A stretch of 64,000 nt of DNA from Litchfieldella rifensis (GTDB lineage Bacteria > Pseudomonadota > Gammaproteobacteria > Pseudomonadales > Halomonadaceae), in the NCBI RefSeq assembly GCF_042646605.1, contig NZ_JBHRUG010000023.1, forward strand, positions 1-64,000, given 5' to 3'. Below the pieces are notes generated by a model. The model saw only the letters and a program-made list of their open reading frames with translations, had not been told where the DNA came from and searched no databases. Position numbers and translations under genes: made by a program. This document shows positions 15,190-23,833 of the stretch, in pieces (positions within the stretch are counted from its first letter, which is position 1; the number at the start of each line of letters is the position of its first letter).

Positions 15190-15759
15190 ATGCCATACCA
15201 CCTCCAGCATAACAGGCCAGGCTGCGCCTGTGGCCGGTCGACTCGCCTCTCCGCCCGTCGGTCTTGCGGTTTCACGCTAATCGAATTGCTGGTGGTGGTC
15301 GCCGTGGCATTCATCATGGCTAGCTGGGCCATTCCCGGCCTTCAGGCCTTCACCGCTCGCCACCAGGTGACAACGGAGGTGCTACGCCTCAGGACCGCGC
15401 TGGCCCAAGCCAGGAATACTGCCGTGGCCAGAAGGACCACGATCACCGTCTGCCCCAGCCAAGACCGGGAAACCTGTCTGGCCGACTGGTCGGCGCCATT
15501 GCTGATCATCGAAGGCCGCGCCGCGGGAGGAACTCGCAAGGCGAACGAGCCCATCCTCAAAGTCCTGGACGCCGGTGAAGTAGAGTCCGTCAACTTCCGC
15601 AATGACTATCGCGTCATTCGCTTCCCTGCAAGTGGGTGGCCACGAGGGTATAACGGCACGTTTACCATCTGTGGGAAGCACGGGCGGGCGGCACAGGTGG
15701 TGATGAGCAATTTGGGACGGGTGCGCCAGGAAGGGGCGACTGGCTGCCAGACCCCATGA
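15190..15759 (+). CDS. GspH/FimT-family pseudopilin (convergent with the pil cluster)
   Basis: 189 aa. After a leader of about 25 residues comes the class III prepilin motif CGFTLIELLVV, with cleavage after Gly and Glu at +5. A GspH-type globular domain follows. The ATG at 15190 has GGGAGGG upstream. It probably primes or decorates the type IV pilus as a minor pilin (FimT/FimU type). It is on the opposite strand to pilW-pilV-fimT-pilE, which is unusual, and is not identical to the other FimT at 16848-17297. Confidence 0.85.
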   Translation: MPYHLQHNRPGCACGRSTRLSARRSCGFTLIELLVVVAVAFIMASWAIPGLQAFTARHQVTTEVLRLRTALAQARNTAVARRTTITVCPSQDRETCLADWSAPLLIIEGRAAGGTRKANEPILKVLDAGEVESVNFRNDYRVIRFPASGWPRGYNGTFTICGKHGRAAQVVMSNLGRVRQEGATGCQTP

Positions 15760-15854
15760 GCCACCAGGCATCGCTGCTAAGCGATCGCTTCCTGCTCGGC
15801 ACGACTGACACCGGCCAGAGGCGCCTACCCCGGGAAAATCGGCATGCCGTTCGG

Positions 15855-16442
15855 TCAATCGAACGTCCCGACCACCTCGGTCCGGTTGGCAACCCTGAAC
15901 GTTATCCGCCGCCGATCCTCCGGTTCGTCGGCGCCGAGAGGCTCGAACTCCAGCATCACGTCCAGGAACAGCGACGAAGCGTCTGGTACCGCATCGAACG
16001 CTGTCAAACCGCTGACCAGGGGCTGCGGCTCCCCCGTAAATCCTTCACCGCCGCAATTCATGTCAAGGCGCAATATATTGTCGGAAAAGGAGTAACGCAG
16101 AGCGCTCAACTGCTGGCCACCCGAGCAATACACATCATCCTCGCGACCATCGAAAACCAGGTCCAAGTGCTCTATCGCCTGGTCGGGATCGGCAGGCTCG
16201 CGGATGACCGCCCGCGCCCCTCGAATGTCCTGCGACAGGACACTGACCAGAAACCGGGTCGCTTCCTGTCGCTGGGCCAAGGACTCGATGCGGTCGTAGG
16301 AGCGCTTGCTGGCAATGAAAAGCTGAGTGGCACCCAAGGTGATGATCAAACCAATCACCAACGCCACCATCAGTTCGACGAGGGTAAACCCCCGCTGCGC
16401 GCCCGGCGCTTGTTGGAGTTCCTGCTCAGCACTCATGGTCAT
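15855..16442 (-). CDS. pilW: PilW-like minor pilin
   Basis: 195 aa. The prepilin motif RGFTLVELMVALVIG starts about residue 17. The length and the following region (FIASKRSYDRIESLAQRQEATRFLVSVL) fit PilW. The ATG at 16442 overlaps the pilV stop (ATGA), with GGAG upstream. PilW is part of the minor-pilin priming complex of type IV pili. In Pseudomonas pilX and pilY1 would come next; here the cluster ends. Confidence 0.85.
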   Translation of the reverse strand: MTMSAEQELQQAPGAQRGFTLVELMVALVIGLIITLGATQLFIASKRSYDRIESLAQRQEATRFLVSVLSQDIRGARAVIREPADPDQAIEHLDLVFDGREDDVYCSGGQQLSALRYSFSDNILRLDMNCGGEGFTGEPQPLVSGLTAFDAVPDASSLFLDVMLEFEPLGADEPEDRRRITFRVANRTEVVGTFD

Positions 16443-16855
16443 GGCGCTCCAGGCAGGCGTGCGACATAGGTCAGCGTCGAGATATCGCCCTCGGCACTGA
16501 AGCGTTCGTCGTCCCATGTCACGGTGATCGTATATTCACAGCTGGCCTGCGCTACGATCGAGCTGGCCCCCACGCTAGGCAAGGCATCGTCCCAATGGTC
16601 CAACCATTGTGCTTGCACACTACTGTCACTGGGACAGGTTCCGCTGCCGATGCCCAATGCGGCCCACAGCCGCTCGTTGGCATCCGAGGCGATCACGGTG
16701 GCCAGCGAGCGCTGGTAGGAGACATGCGCGCCCTGCATCGCCTTGAGCTGCATCGCCGCCACCCCGAGCAGGCCGAACGACAGCACCAGCAAGGCGATCA
16801 GGGCTTCGACCAGCGTAAAGCCCCTTGTCGCGTATTGGGCCCGGTGACTAAGCAT
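16439..16855 (-). CDS. pilV: PilV-like minor pilin
   Basis: 138 aa. The prepilin motif RGFTLVEALIALLVLSFGLLG, followed by AAMQLKAMQGAHVSYQRSLA, is typical of PilV. It overlaps fimT upstream by 8 bp and pilW downstream by 4 bp, so the cluster is translationally coupled. It is processed by PilD and acts in pilus initiation. Confidence 0.88.
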   Translation of the reverse strand: MLSHRAQYATRGFTLVEALIALLVLSFGLLGVAAMQLKAMQGAHVSYQRSLATVIASDANERLWAALGIGSGTCPSDSSVQAQWLDHWDDALPSVGASSIVAQASCEYTITVTWDDERFSAEGDISTLTYVARLPGAP

Positions 16856-17297
16856 CGAAGGGCTTCCCTATGCGTCCCGACGGGCCCACCAGGATCTCCT
16901 TGCCCCCGATACTGACGTCACAGGTATCGGGAGCGCAGGCAGCCCTTCTGCCGAGCGAGTTGAAAGTCACCTCTATCGCCCCGGTGGAGATGTCGTCATC
17001 GCGCGCCGTTCTTACCCGCAATTCGGGGCCGTCCACGACGCTAACCGTCAGTTGCCAGGCACCACCCTCCCCCTGCGCCAGCACCGCCTGAACGGCTTCC
17101 CGACGCTTCACCGCCTCGCTCCGGGCATAATGCAGTCCCGCCAGGATCTCGTTGTAATCGCTGGCCAGGCGGTTGCTGACGATCAGACGCTGAAGCCCGG
17201 GCATCGCCACGGTGGCCAGAATGAACGCTACCGCCAGCGTGACCAGCAGTTCGATCAGGGTGAAGCCCGTGACTCGCCTTGCGCTACCAGCAGCCAT
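16848..17297 (-). CDS. fimT: FimT/FimU-type minor pilin (GspH family)
   Basis: 149 aa. The prepilin motif TGFTLIELLVTLAVAF begins near residue 10, and the following NYNEILAGLHYARSEAVKR-like region is a hallmark of GspH/FimT proteins. It overlaps pilE by 14 bp and pilV by 8 bp. FimT in some gammaproteobacteria is a DNA-binding minor pilin used in transformation. Whether this copy is FimT or FimU cannot be decided by eye. Confidence 0.83.
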   Translation of the reverse strand: MAAGSARRVTGFTLIELLVTLAVAFILATVAMPGLQRLIVSNRLASDYNEILAGLHYARSEAVKRREAVQAVLAQGEGGAWQLTVSVVDGPELRVRTARDDDISTGAIEVTFNSLGRRAACAPDTCDVSIGGKEILVGPSGRIGKPFDA

Positions 17298-17682
17298 CAG
17301 GAGTCCTTGCGCCTCGGCTGTCCAGCGTCAGGCTGCCGCAACTGTCATCGGCCTGGGCGCCATTGGGGGACGCCGACAGCGTGTAGGTAGAAGCCGTGAG
17401 TGTGGAGGCGGTAATGGTGTAATGGCCATCGGCGGACTCGAGGCCACCGTCATCGAGTCCTGCGATACAGCCCTGGTAGGAACTGCTCGCCGTATAGCAG
17501 CGCTCCAATCGGCCGGCGGTCTGCATCAGCATGGACTGGCCATCGGACCGACGGGCCTGCTCGACATAGCCGGTATAGAGGGGATAGGCAATGGCGGCGA
17601 GGATGCCGATCACGGCTACCGTGATCAGCAGCTCGATCAGCGTAAAGCCTGAGTGATATCTCAGCAGTTTTGGTCGCGCCAC
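17284..17682 (-). CDS. pilE: PilE-type minor pilin
   Basis: 132 aa with GTG start at 17682 (GAGAG upstream). The prepilin motif SGFTLIELLITVAVIGILAA is followed by IAYPLYTGYVEQARRSDGQ, a typical PilE/type IVa pilin sequence. Paired Cys residues lie in the C-terminal region. It is the first gene of a four-gene overlapping cluster (pilE, fimT, pilV, pilW), next to ispH as I recall for Pseudomonas. Confidence 0.88.
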   Translation of the reverse strand: MARPKLLRYHSGFTLIELLITVAVIGILAAIAYPLYTGYVEQARRSDGQSMLMQTAGRLERCYTASSSYQGCIAGLDDGGLESADGHYTITASTLTASTYTLSASPNGAQADDSCGSLTLDSRGARTPDGCW

Positions 17683-17762
17683 GATGGAAACTCTCCCACC
17701 AACGAGGATTACGTTTGGTTTCAGTATGTCTCAGGAGTGCCATCCACAACAGGTCCAGGATC

Positions 17763-17789
17763 AAAAAAACCGGGCCTGAAGCCCGGTTT
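17763..17789 (-). terminator. terminator after ispH
   Basis: A 9-bp stem (AAACCGGGC/GCCCGGTTT) with loop CTGAA is followed on the minus strand by TTTT. It lies 45 bp past the ispH stop and separates the ribF-ispH operon from pilE. Confidence 0.88.
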
Positions 17790-17834
17790 CATGATCGCAG
17801 CCCTCATACAGCATGGCGTATGAGCGGTTAGTAC

Positions 17835-18788
17835 CTATTCACTAGCAATCACTCGCTCACGCAGCTCGCGCGGCATGGAGAAGGTGATGGTTTCCTCGCG
17901 TCCCTGGCGCTCTTCCGGCGCACTGGCCCCCAGCGACTGCAGACGCTCGATCACCCCCTTGACCAGCACCTCGGGAGCACTGGCGCCAGCAGTAATACCA
18001 ATCGTCCCGACGTCTTTCAGCCATGCCGGGTCGATCTGGCCGGCATCATCGACCAGGTACGCCGGGGTGCCGACCCGTTCGGAGAGTTCGCGCAGGCGAT
18101 TGGAGTTGGAGCTGTTGGGGCTGCCGACCACCAGTACCAGGTCGCTTTCCAGGGCCAGACCGCGGACGGCATCCTGGCGGTTCTGGGTGGCATAGCAGAT
18201 ATCGTCCTTGCGCGGCCCCTGGATCTCGGGAAATCTGGCCCGCAGGGCATCGATCACCCGGGCGGTATCGTCCATCGACAGCGTGGTCTGAGTCACGAAG
18301 GCCAAACGACCGGGGTCCTTGACGTCGAGCGAGGCCACGTCGGCTTCGTCTTCCACCAGGTAGATGGCACCGCCATGCGAGGTGTCGTAGCGCCCCATGG
18401 TGCCCTCCACTTCCGGGTGGCCCTGATGGCCGATCAGGATGCACTCCTCACCACGCCTGGCGTAACGCAGCACTTCCAGATGCACCTTGGTGACCAGCGG
18501 ACAGGTGGCATCGAATACCCGCAAACCGCGCCGCTCGGCTTCCTGTTGCACGGCCCGGGACACCCCATGCGCGGAGAAGATCACGATCTTGTCATCGGGC
18601 ACTTCATGCAACTCCTCGACGAAGATCGCGCCGCGGTTGCGCAAGGTGTCGACCACGAAGCGGTTGTGCACGACCTCGTGACGCACATAGATCGGGGGGC
18701 CGAAAACGTCGAGGGCACGGTTGACGATCTCGATGGCGCGATCGACGCCGGCACAGAAGCCACGGGGATTGGCCAGCTTGATCTGCAT
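17835..18788 (-). CDS. ispH: 4-hydroxy-3-methylbut-2-enyl diphosphate reductase
   Basis: The last step of the MEP isoprenoid pathway: reduces HMBPP to IPP and DMAPP with a [4Fe-4S] cluster. The three cluster Cys are visible in GFCAGVDR (Cys12), TCPLVTKVH and DICYATQNRQ. The start at 18788 (MQIKLANPRG) gives 317 aa; E. coli has 316. It is the last gene of the ribF-ileS-lspA-fkpB-ispH operon. Confidence 0.96.
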   Translation of the reverse strand: MQIKLANPRGFCAGVDRAIEIVNRALDVFGPPIYVRHEVVHNRFVVDTLRNRGAIFVEELHEVPDDKIVIFSAHGVSRAVQQEAERRGLRVFDATCPLVTKVHLEVLRYARRGEECILIGHQGHPEVEGTMGRYDTSHGGAIYLVEDEADVASLDVKDPGRLAFVTQTTLSMDDTARVIDALRARFPEIQGPRKDDICYATQNRQDAVRGLALESDLVLVVGSPNSSNSNRLRELSERVGTPAYLVDDAGQIDPAWLKDVGTIGITAGASAPEVLVKGVIERLQSLGASAPEERQGREETITFSMPRELRERVIASE

Positions 18789-18814
18789 AGTTGCCTCGCT
18801 TGCCTGCAACAGGC

Positions 18815-19261
18815 TCAGTGCGTGGTCGCTGGGCGAACGCTGATGACATCCACTTCGAAGGTCAGGGTACGCCCTGCAAGCGGATGATTGAAGTCGACTT
18901 CCACCTGCTGGTCATCGACCCGGGCGATCACCCCGGGCAGCTCGCCGCCGGCAGGATCGGAGAAGGACATCACGGTACCCACTTCCGGCTCGAGGTCCTC
19001 GAAATCGTCGCGCTTGAGCAGTTGCACGTTCTGCGGATTGTGCTGACCGAAGGCGTGCTCCGGGACGATCTCGTAGCTGCCGTTGTCGCCATCGGTCAGC
19101 CCCTTGATCGGTGCCTCGAATCCCGGCGGCAGATTGCCGTCGCCAACTTGGAAGGTTGCCGGGGCCTTGTCGCGAGTGGAATCGACCACGGTGCCATCTT
19201 CGAGCTTGAGGGTGAAGTGCAGGGTCACCTCCATGCCTTCACCGATACGGTAATCACTCAT
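18815..19261 (-). CDS. fkpB: FKBP-type peptidyl-prolyl isomerase FkpB/SlpA
   Basis: 148 aa. A slow-cyclophilin-type FKBP with an inserted IF/chaperone domain. Motifs GTVVDSTRDKAP, PGFEAPIKGL and FNHPLAGRTLTFEV are typical of SlpA/FkpB. It lies 23 bp after lspA and 26 bp before ispH, its conserved place. It is a cytosolic folding helper. Confidence 0.93.
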   Translation of the reverse strand: MSDYRIGEGMEVTLHFTLKLEDGTVVDSTRDKAPATFQVGDGNLPPGFEAPIKGLTDGDNGSYEIVPEHAFGQHNPQNVQLLKRDDFEDLEPEVGTVMSFSDPAGGELPGVIARVDDQQVEVDFNHPLAGRTLTFEVDVISVRPATTH

Positions 19262-19284
19262 GCTGTCTCTCGCTGCAGATAGGG

Positions 19285-19803
19285 TCAGGACTTCTTGTGA
19301 CGCCGGACATCGCGTAATGATTCCCAGATCAGCCCGAAAGCGCCCAGGGTAATCGCGACATCGGCCAGGTTGAAGGCCGGGAAATAGTAGGCCCCCCAGT
19401 GGAACGACAGAAAGTCGACCACATAGCCAAGCACCAGCCGGTCGTAAAGGTTACCCAGAGCACCGCCGATGATCAGCGCCAGCGCCACGGCCAGCAATAC
19501 CTCGTGGCGCTTCAGTCGGCTCATCCAGACCGCCATGCCAACACTGGCACCGACGGCGATCGCAGCGAAGAACCAACGCTGCCAGCCGTCGTGACCGGCC
19601 AGAAAGCTGAAGGCCGCCCCGGTGTTGTGCAGCAACGTCAGGTTGAACACCGGCAGCACTTCCACTGGCTGCCCATAAGTCAGCCAGGCGCTGGCCATGG
19701 CCTTGGTCACCAGGTCGAGCGCGATCACCAGCGCCGCCAGCCATAGCCAGCGCAGCGGTTTGTGCATGGCCCGTTCGAGCCCTTCTTGCCGACGTTCAGG
19801 CAT
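19285..19803 (-). CDS. lspA: lipoprotein signal peptidase (signal peptidase II)
   Basis: An inner-membrane aspartyl protease that removes lipoprotein signal peptides after Lgt modification. Four hydrophobic helices are evident, with the conserved NTGAAFSFL, GGALGNLYDRL and FNLADVAI motifs carrying the two catalytic Asp. I use the ATG at 19803 (172 aa), overlapping the ileS stop by 8 bp; an ATG at 19767 is an alternative. It is globomycin-sensitive by family knowledge. Confidence 0.94.
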   Translation of the reverse strand: MPERRQEGLERAMHKPLRWLWLAALVIALDLVTKAMASAWLTYGQPVEVLPVFNLTLLHNTGAAFSFLAGHDGWQRWFFAAIAVGASVGMAVWMSRLKRHEVLLAVALALIIGGALGNLYDRLVLGYVVDFLSFHWGAYYFPAFNLADVAITLGAFGLIWESLRDVRRHKKS

Positions 19804-22630
19804 AGTGACGTTCTTCACCCGCTCCCTCCGGCAGATTGGAGATGCAGCGCCCGCACAGATCCGGGTGGTCGTCGTGGGTTCCAACATCCTCACGATGGTG
19901 CCAGCAGCGCTCGCACTTGGTGTGTGCGGAAGCGGCCACGGCCACCCGCAGACCGTCGAGCTCGGTGGCTTCCCCCGCCGCACCCTCGGCCAGCGACGCC
20001 AGTTGTACGTCACTGGTCAACAGCACAAAGCGCAGCTCGTCGCCGAGCCGGGCAAGTGTGTCGTGCAAGGCGTCGTCGACGTAGAGGGTCACTTCGGCGG
20101 CCAGGCCGCTCTTGATCAACTTGGCGTTACGGGCATCTTCCAGGCATTTGTTGACCGCTTGCTTGACCTCCAGCACCTGCTCCCAGAAGTCGCGATCGAA
20201 GGCAGCACCGTCAGCCAGCGTGCCAAGCCCCGGGTAGTAGGTCTCGAACAGCACGCTCTCGCGGCGCTTGCCGGGAATATGCTCGTAGACCTCCTCGGCG
20301 GTGAACGACAGGATCGGCGCCACCCAGCGCGCCAGCGCCTCGACCACATGGTACAGCGCGGTCTGGCAGCTCCGGCGTGCCAGCGAGTCGCTCTGGGTGG
20401 TGTACTGCCGGTCCTTGATCACGTCGAGATAGAAGCCCCCCAACTCACGCGCACAGAAGGTGTGCACCTGCTGGTAGACGTCGAGGAAACGGTAGTCGGC
20501 ATAGGCGGTTTCGATGCGCGCCTGCAGCTGGGCGGCCCGGTCGACCACCCATTGGTCCAGTGCCAGCATCTCATCGAACGCCACCGCGTCACGGTTCGGC
20601 TCGAAACCATTGAGGTTGGCGAGCAGAAAGCGCGCCGTATTGCGGATACGCCGATAGACGTCGGCAGTGCGCTTGAGGATCTCGTCGGACACCGCCATCT
20701 CGCCCGAATAGTCGGTGGAGGCCACCCACAGCCGCAGGATATCGGCACCCAGCTTGTCCATGACCTCCTGGGGCGCCACGACATTGCCCACCGACTTGGA
20801 CATCTTGCGGCCCTGAGCGTCGACGGTGAAGCCATGGGTCAACAACCCCTTGTAGGGCGGATGGCCATCGATGGCACAGCCGGTCAGCAGCGACGAGTGG
20901 AACCAGCCGCGATGCTGGTCGGACCCTTCCAGATACAGGTCGGCGCGCGGACCCTCGGCGTGGCCGAGGCCGTGGGAGCCACGCAGCACATGCCAATGCG
21001 TGGTGCCGGAATCGAACCACACGTCGAGGGTGTCGGTGACCTTGTCGTATTCCAAGGCCTCGCTGCCCAGCAGTTCGCTGGCCTCCAGGCGGAACCAGGC
21101 GTCGATGCCCCCGGCCTCGACACGCTTGGCGGCCTCCTCCATCAGCTCGACGGTGCGTGGATGCAGCTCGCCGCTCTGCTTGTGCAGGAAGAAGGGGATC
21201 GGCACCCCCCAGTTGCGCTGGCGCGAGATGCACCAGTCCGGGCGATTGGCGATCATCGAGTGCAGGCGCGCCTTGCCCCAGGACGGTACGAACTGGGTCT
21301 GCTCGATGCCTTCCAGGGCGCGTTCCCGCAGCGTCCTGCCGTCCTTGCCCTGGATATCCATGCCCACGAACCACTGGGCGGTGGCGCGATAGATCACCGG
21401 CGTCTTGTGGCGCCAGCAATGCATGTAGCTGTGCATGATCTTCTGGTGTGCCAGCAGTGCGCCGACTTCCTCGAGCTTGGCGACGATGGCGGGGTTGGCC
21501 TTCCAGATCATCTGGCCGCCGAAGAACGGTAGGTCGTCGACATAGACGCCATCGCCCTGCACCGGGTTCTCGATCTCATCGAACTCCATGCCATAGGCAC
21601 GACAGGTGACGAAGTCGTCCACGCCGTACGCCGGCGCCGAGTGGACGATACCGCTGCTGCCCTCGTCGACCTCCACATAATCGGCCAGGTAGACGGGCGA
21701 AACCCGATCATAGAAGGGGTGACGGAACTCGATCAACTCAAGCCGCTGCCCCTGGGCGGTGGCGATGATCCCGCCCTCGAGACCGAAACGCGCCAGGCAG
21801 GACTCCACCAGCTCCTCGGCCAGCACCAGCAGCCGGTCGCCGGTATCGACCAGGGCATAGGTGAAATCGGGATGGACGTTCAGCGCCTGGTTGGCGGGAA
21901 CGGTCCAGGGCGTGGTGGTCCAGATCACCGCCGCCGCCGGTTTGGGCAGCTCGGTCAGGCCGAAGGCCGCTGCCAGCCTGGTTTCGTCGGCACAGGGGAA
22001 GGCCACGTCGATGGCATCCGACTGCTTGTCGGCATATTCGACCTCGGCCTCGGCCAGCGCCGAGCCGCAGTCGAAACACCAGTTGACCGGCTTCAGGCCC
22101 TTGAAGACATAGCCGCCCTTGACCATCTCGGCGAGCGCGCGGATCTCGCCGGCCTCATTGGCATAGTCCATGGTGCGATAGGGGTTGTCCCAGTCGCCGA
22201 CCACGCCCAGGCGCACGAAGTCCTGCATCTGGCCCTGGATCTGCTCACTGGCATATTCGCGACACAGCGCCCGCGCCTTGTCGGCCGGCAGGTGCTTGCC
22301 GTGGGTGGTCTCGACCTTGTGCTCGATGGGCAGGCCATGGCAATCCCAGCCCGGCACGTAAGGGGCATCGAACCCGGCCAGGGCCTTGGACTTGACGATG
22401 ATGTCCTTGAGGATCTTGTTGACGGCGTGCCCGATATGGATACTGCCATTGGCGTAGGGAGGGCCATCGTGGAGCACGAAGCTCCGGCGACCTCGCCCCT
22501 CCTCGCGCAGGCGCTGGTAGAGGTCCATGGCCTGCCAACGCGCCACCCGCTCGGGCTCACGCTTGGGCAGGTTGCCACGCATGGGAAAGTCGGTTTCGGG
22601 CAGGTTCAGGGTATGCTTGTAATCGCTCAT
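19796..22630 (-). CDS. ileS: isoleucyl-tRNA synthetase
   Basis: 944 aa, class I aminoacyl-tRNA synthetase. The HIGH-type motif lies in PPYANGSIHIGHAVNK, and KMSKS in GRKMSKSVGN. A large CP1 editing domain lies between them. The C-terminal zinc ribbon has CERCWHH and CGRCISNL. This is the bacterial, mupirocin-sensitive type by layout. Its start overlaps the ribF stop (ATGA), and lspA follows with an 8-bp overlap. Confidence 0.97.
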   Translation of the reverse strand: MSDYKHTLNLPETDFPMRGNLPKREPERVARWQAMDLYQRLREEGRGRRSFVLHDGPPYANGSIHIGHAVNKILKDIIVKSKALAGFDAPYVPGWDCHGLPIEHKVETTHGKHLPADKARALCREYASEQIQGQMQDFVRLGVVGDWDNPYRTMDYANEAGEIRALAEMVKGGYVFKGLKPVNWCFDCGSALAEAEVEYADKQSDAIDVAFPCADETRLAAAFGLTELPKPAAAVIWTTTPWTVPANQALNVHPDFTYALVDTGDRLLVLAEELVESCLARFGLEGGIIATAQGQRLELIEFRHPFYDRVSPVYLADYVEVDEGSSGIVHSAPAYGVDDFVTCRAYGMEFDEIENPVQGDGVYVDDLPFFGGQMIWKANPAIVAKLEEVGALLAHQKIMHSYMHCWRHKTPVIYRATAQWFVGMDIQGKDGRTLRERALEGIEQTQFVPSWGKARLHSMIANRPDWCISRQRNWGVPIPFFLHKQSGELHPRTVELMEEAAKRVEAGGIDAWFRLEASELLGSEALEYDKVTDTLDVWFDSGTTHWHVLRGSHGLGHAEGPRADLYLEGSDQHRGWFHSSLLTGCAIDGHPPYKGLLTHGFTVDAQGRKMSKSVGNVVAPQEVMDKLGADILRLWVASTDYSGEMAVSDEILKRTADVYRRIRNTARFLLANLNGFEPNRDAVAFDEMLALDQWVVDRAAQLQARIETAYADYRFLDVYQQVHTFCARELGGFYLDVIKDRQYTTQSDSLARRSCQTALYHVVEALARWVAPILSFTAEEVYEHIPGKRRESVLFETYYPGLGTLADGAAFDRDFWEQVLEVKQAVNKCLEDARNAKLIKSGLAAEVTLYVDDALHDTLARLGDELRFVLLTSDVQLASLAEGAAGEATELDGLRVAVAASAHTKCERCWHHREDVGTHDDHPDLCGRCISNLPEGAGEERHYA

Positions 22631-23715
22631 GAGTGTCCGTCATCGTCGCACCCGGCGGCCGGGTGGCCTACCGAGGAATCAGAAGTCGCAGCCTCGCGCG
22701 CCAGCGGCGCCGATGCCAGAGGAAATGCCGCATCGTCATCGACTGTCACGCCCGACTGGGCCTGGGCCCGGATGCCATGGTGGTCGAAGTAGCGCCGAGC
22801 GCGGGCCAGATCGGCCCGAATCTGGCGCTTCAAGGCCTCGAAGTCAGCGAAGCTGATCTCGCCGCGCAATCTCGCACACGGGAATACCGTCAGGCGCTGG
22901 CCGTAGAGGTCCTCGTCGAAATCGAACAGATGGACCTCGAGTACCGGGCGCGCGCTTCCCACCGTGGGGCGCCAGCCGATGTTCGCGACCCCGCTGAAAC
23001 GGCGGCCATCGGCCAACTCGGCGATCACCGCGTAGACACCGCGCAGCGTCAGCGGCAACGACAGCAACGGCAGGTTGGCGGTCGGCACGCCGATGGTACG
23101 CCCCAGTTTCTGATCGGCGACCACCCGTCCGGTCAATCGGTAGGGGCGCCCCAGCATGCGCCTGGCCTGGGCGAAGTTACCACTCGCCAACAGGGTGCGC
23201 ACCCGCGAGCTGGAAACACGCTCGTCATCGAGCACGAAGGTCCGCGTATGCTCGACGTCGAACCCGCGTCCGGATCCCGCCTCCTTGCCCACCCGTGCCA
23301 GCAGGGCGAAATCGCCGTCACGCTCGCAACCGAAGCGGAAATCGTCCCCCACCACCAAGTGACGCACCCCGAGACCGTCGATCAAGACCCGATCAATGAA
23401 CTCGCGTGCCGTGAGACTGCGCAGGGCGTCGTTGAACGGCAGGCACAACACCCGATCGGCACCGTAGGCGGCCAGCAGCTCGACCTTGTCGCGCAACCGC
23501 GTCAGCCGTGGCGGCGCCTGGTCACCGGCGAAGTATTCGCGAGGCTGCGGCTCGAAGACCACCACCATCACCGGCAGCCCCAGTGCCGCCGCGCGCTCGC
23601 GGCATTGCTCGAGGATCGCCTGATGACCGCGGTGCACCCCATCGAAATTGCCGATGGTGGCCACGCAGCCGCGATGCTCCTCGCGCAGATTGTGCAGACC
23701 TCGAATCACTCGCAT
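22627..23715 (-). CDS. ribF: bifunctional riboflavin kinase / FAD synthetase
   Basis: Phosphorylates riboflavin to FMN and adenylates FMN to FAD. The N-terminal FAD-synthetase nucleotidyltransferase domain has the motif GNFDGVHRGHQ. The C-terminal flavokinase domain has GVPTANLPL and GVYAV. The start at 23715 (362 aa, MRVIRGLHN) follows family similarity; a GTG at 23727 in the same frame is closer to a GGGG and is an alternative. The C-terminal about 45 residues are an unconserved tail. Confidence 0.94.
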   Translation of the reverse strand: MRVIRGLHNLREEHRGCVATIGNFDGVHRGHQAILEQCRERAAALGLPVMVVVFEPQPREYFAGDQAPPRLTRLRDKVELLAAYGADRVLCLPFNDALRSLTAREFIDRVLIDGLGVRHLVVGDDFRFGCERDGDFALLARVGKEAGSGRGFDVEHTRTFVLDDERVSSSRVRTLLASGNFAQARRMLGRPYRLTGRVVADQKLGRTIGVPTANLPLLSLPLTLRGVYAVIAELADGRRFSGVANIGWRPTVGSARPVLEVHLFDFDEDLYGQRLTVFPCARLRGEISFADFEALKRQIRADLARARRYFDHHGIRAQAQSGVTVDDDAAFPLASAPLAREAATSDSSVGHPAAGCDDDGHS

Positions 23716-23762
23716 GGGAATCGCCACAGGCCCCGTAGAGGTTTGAACATGTAAAGTGCTGG

Positions 23763-23768
23763 ATTATA
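23763..23768 (-). promoter_or_regulatory. candidate -10 of the ribF-ispH operon
   Basis: A perfect TATAAT on the minus strand lies 48 bp before ribF. The -35 is poor (CTGTCA at 17 bp). The upstream part carries two direct copies of GCCGGCTGTC. It suggests the operon has its own promoter, separate from the TPM/lemA pair. Confidence 0.45.
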
Positions 23769-23833
23769 CCGGACAGCCGGCCCCTTGACAGCCGGCCCGG
23801 CTTGGTCTTTGGCCTACACCGCCCAAAGGGAGG

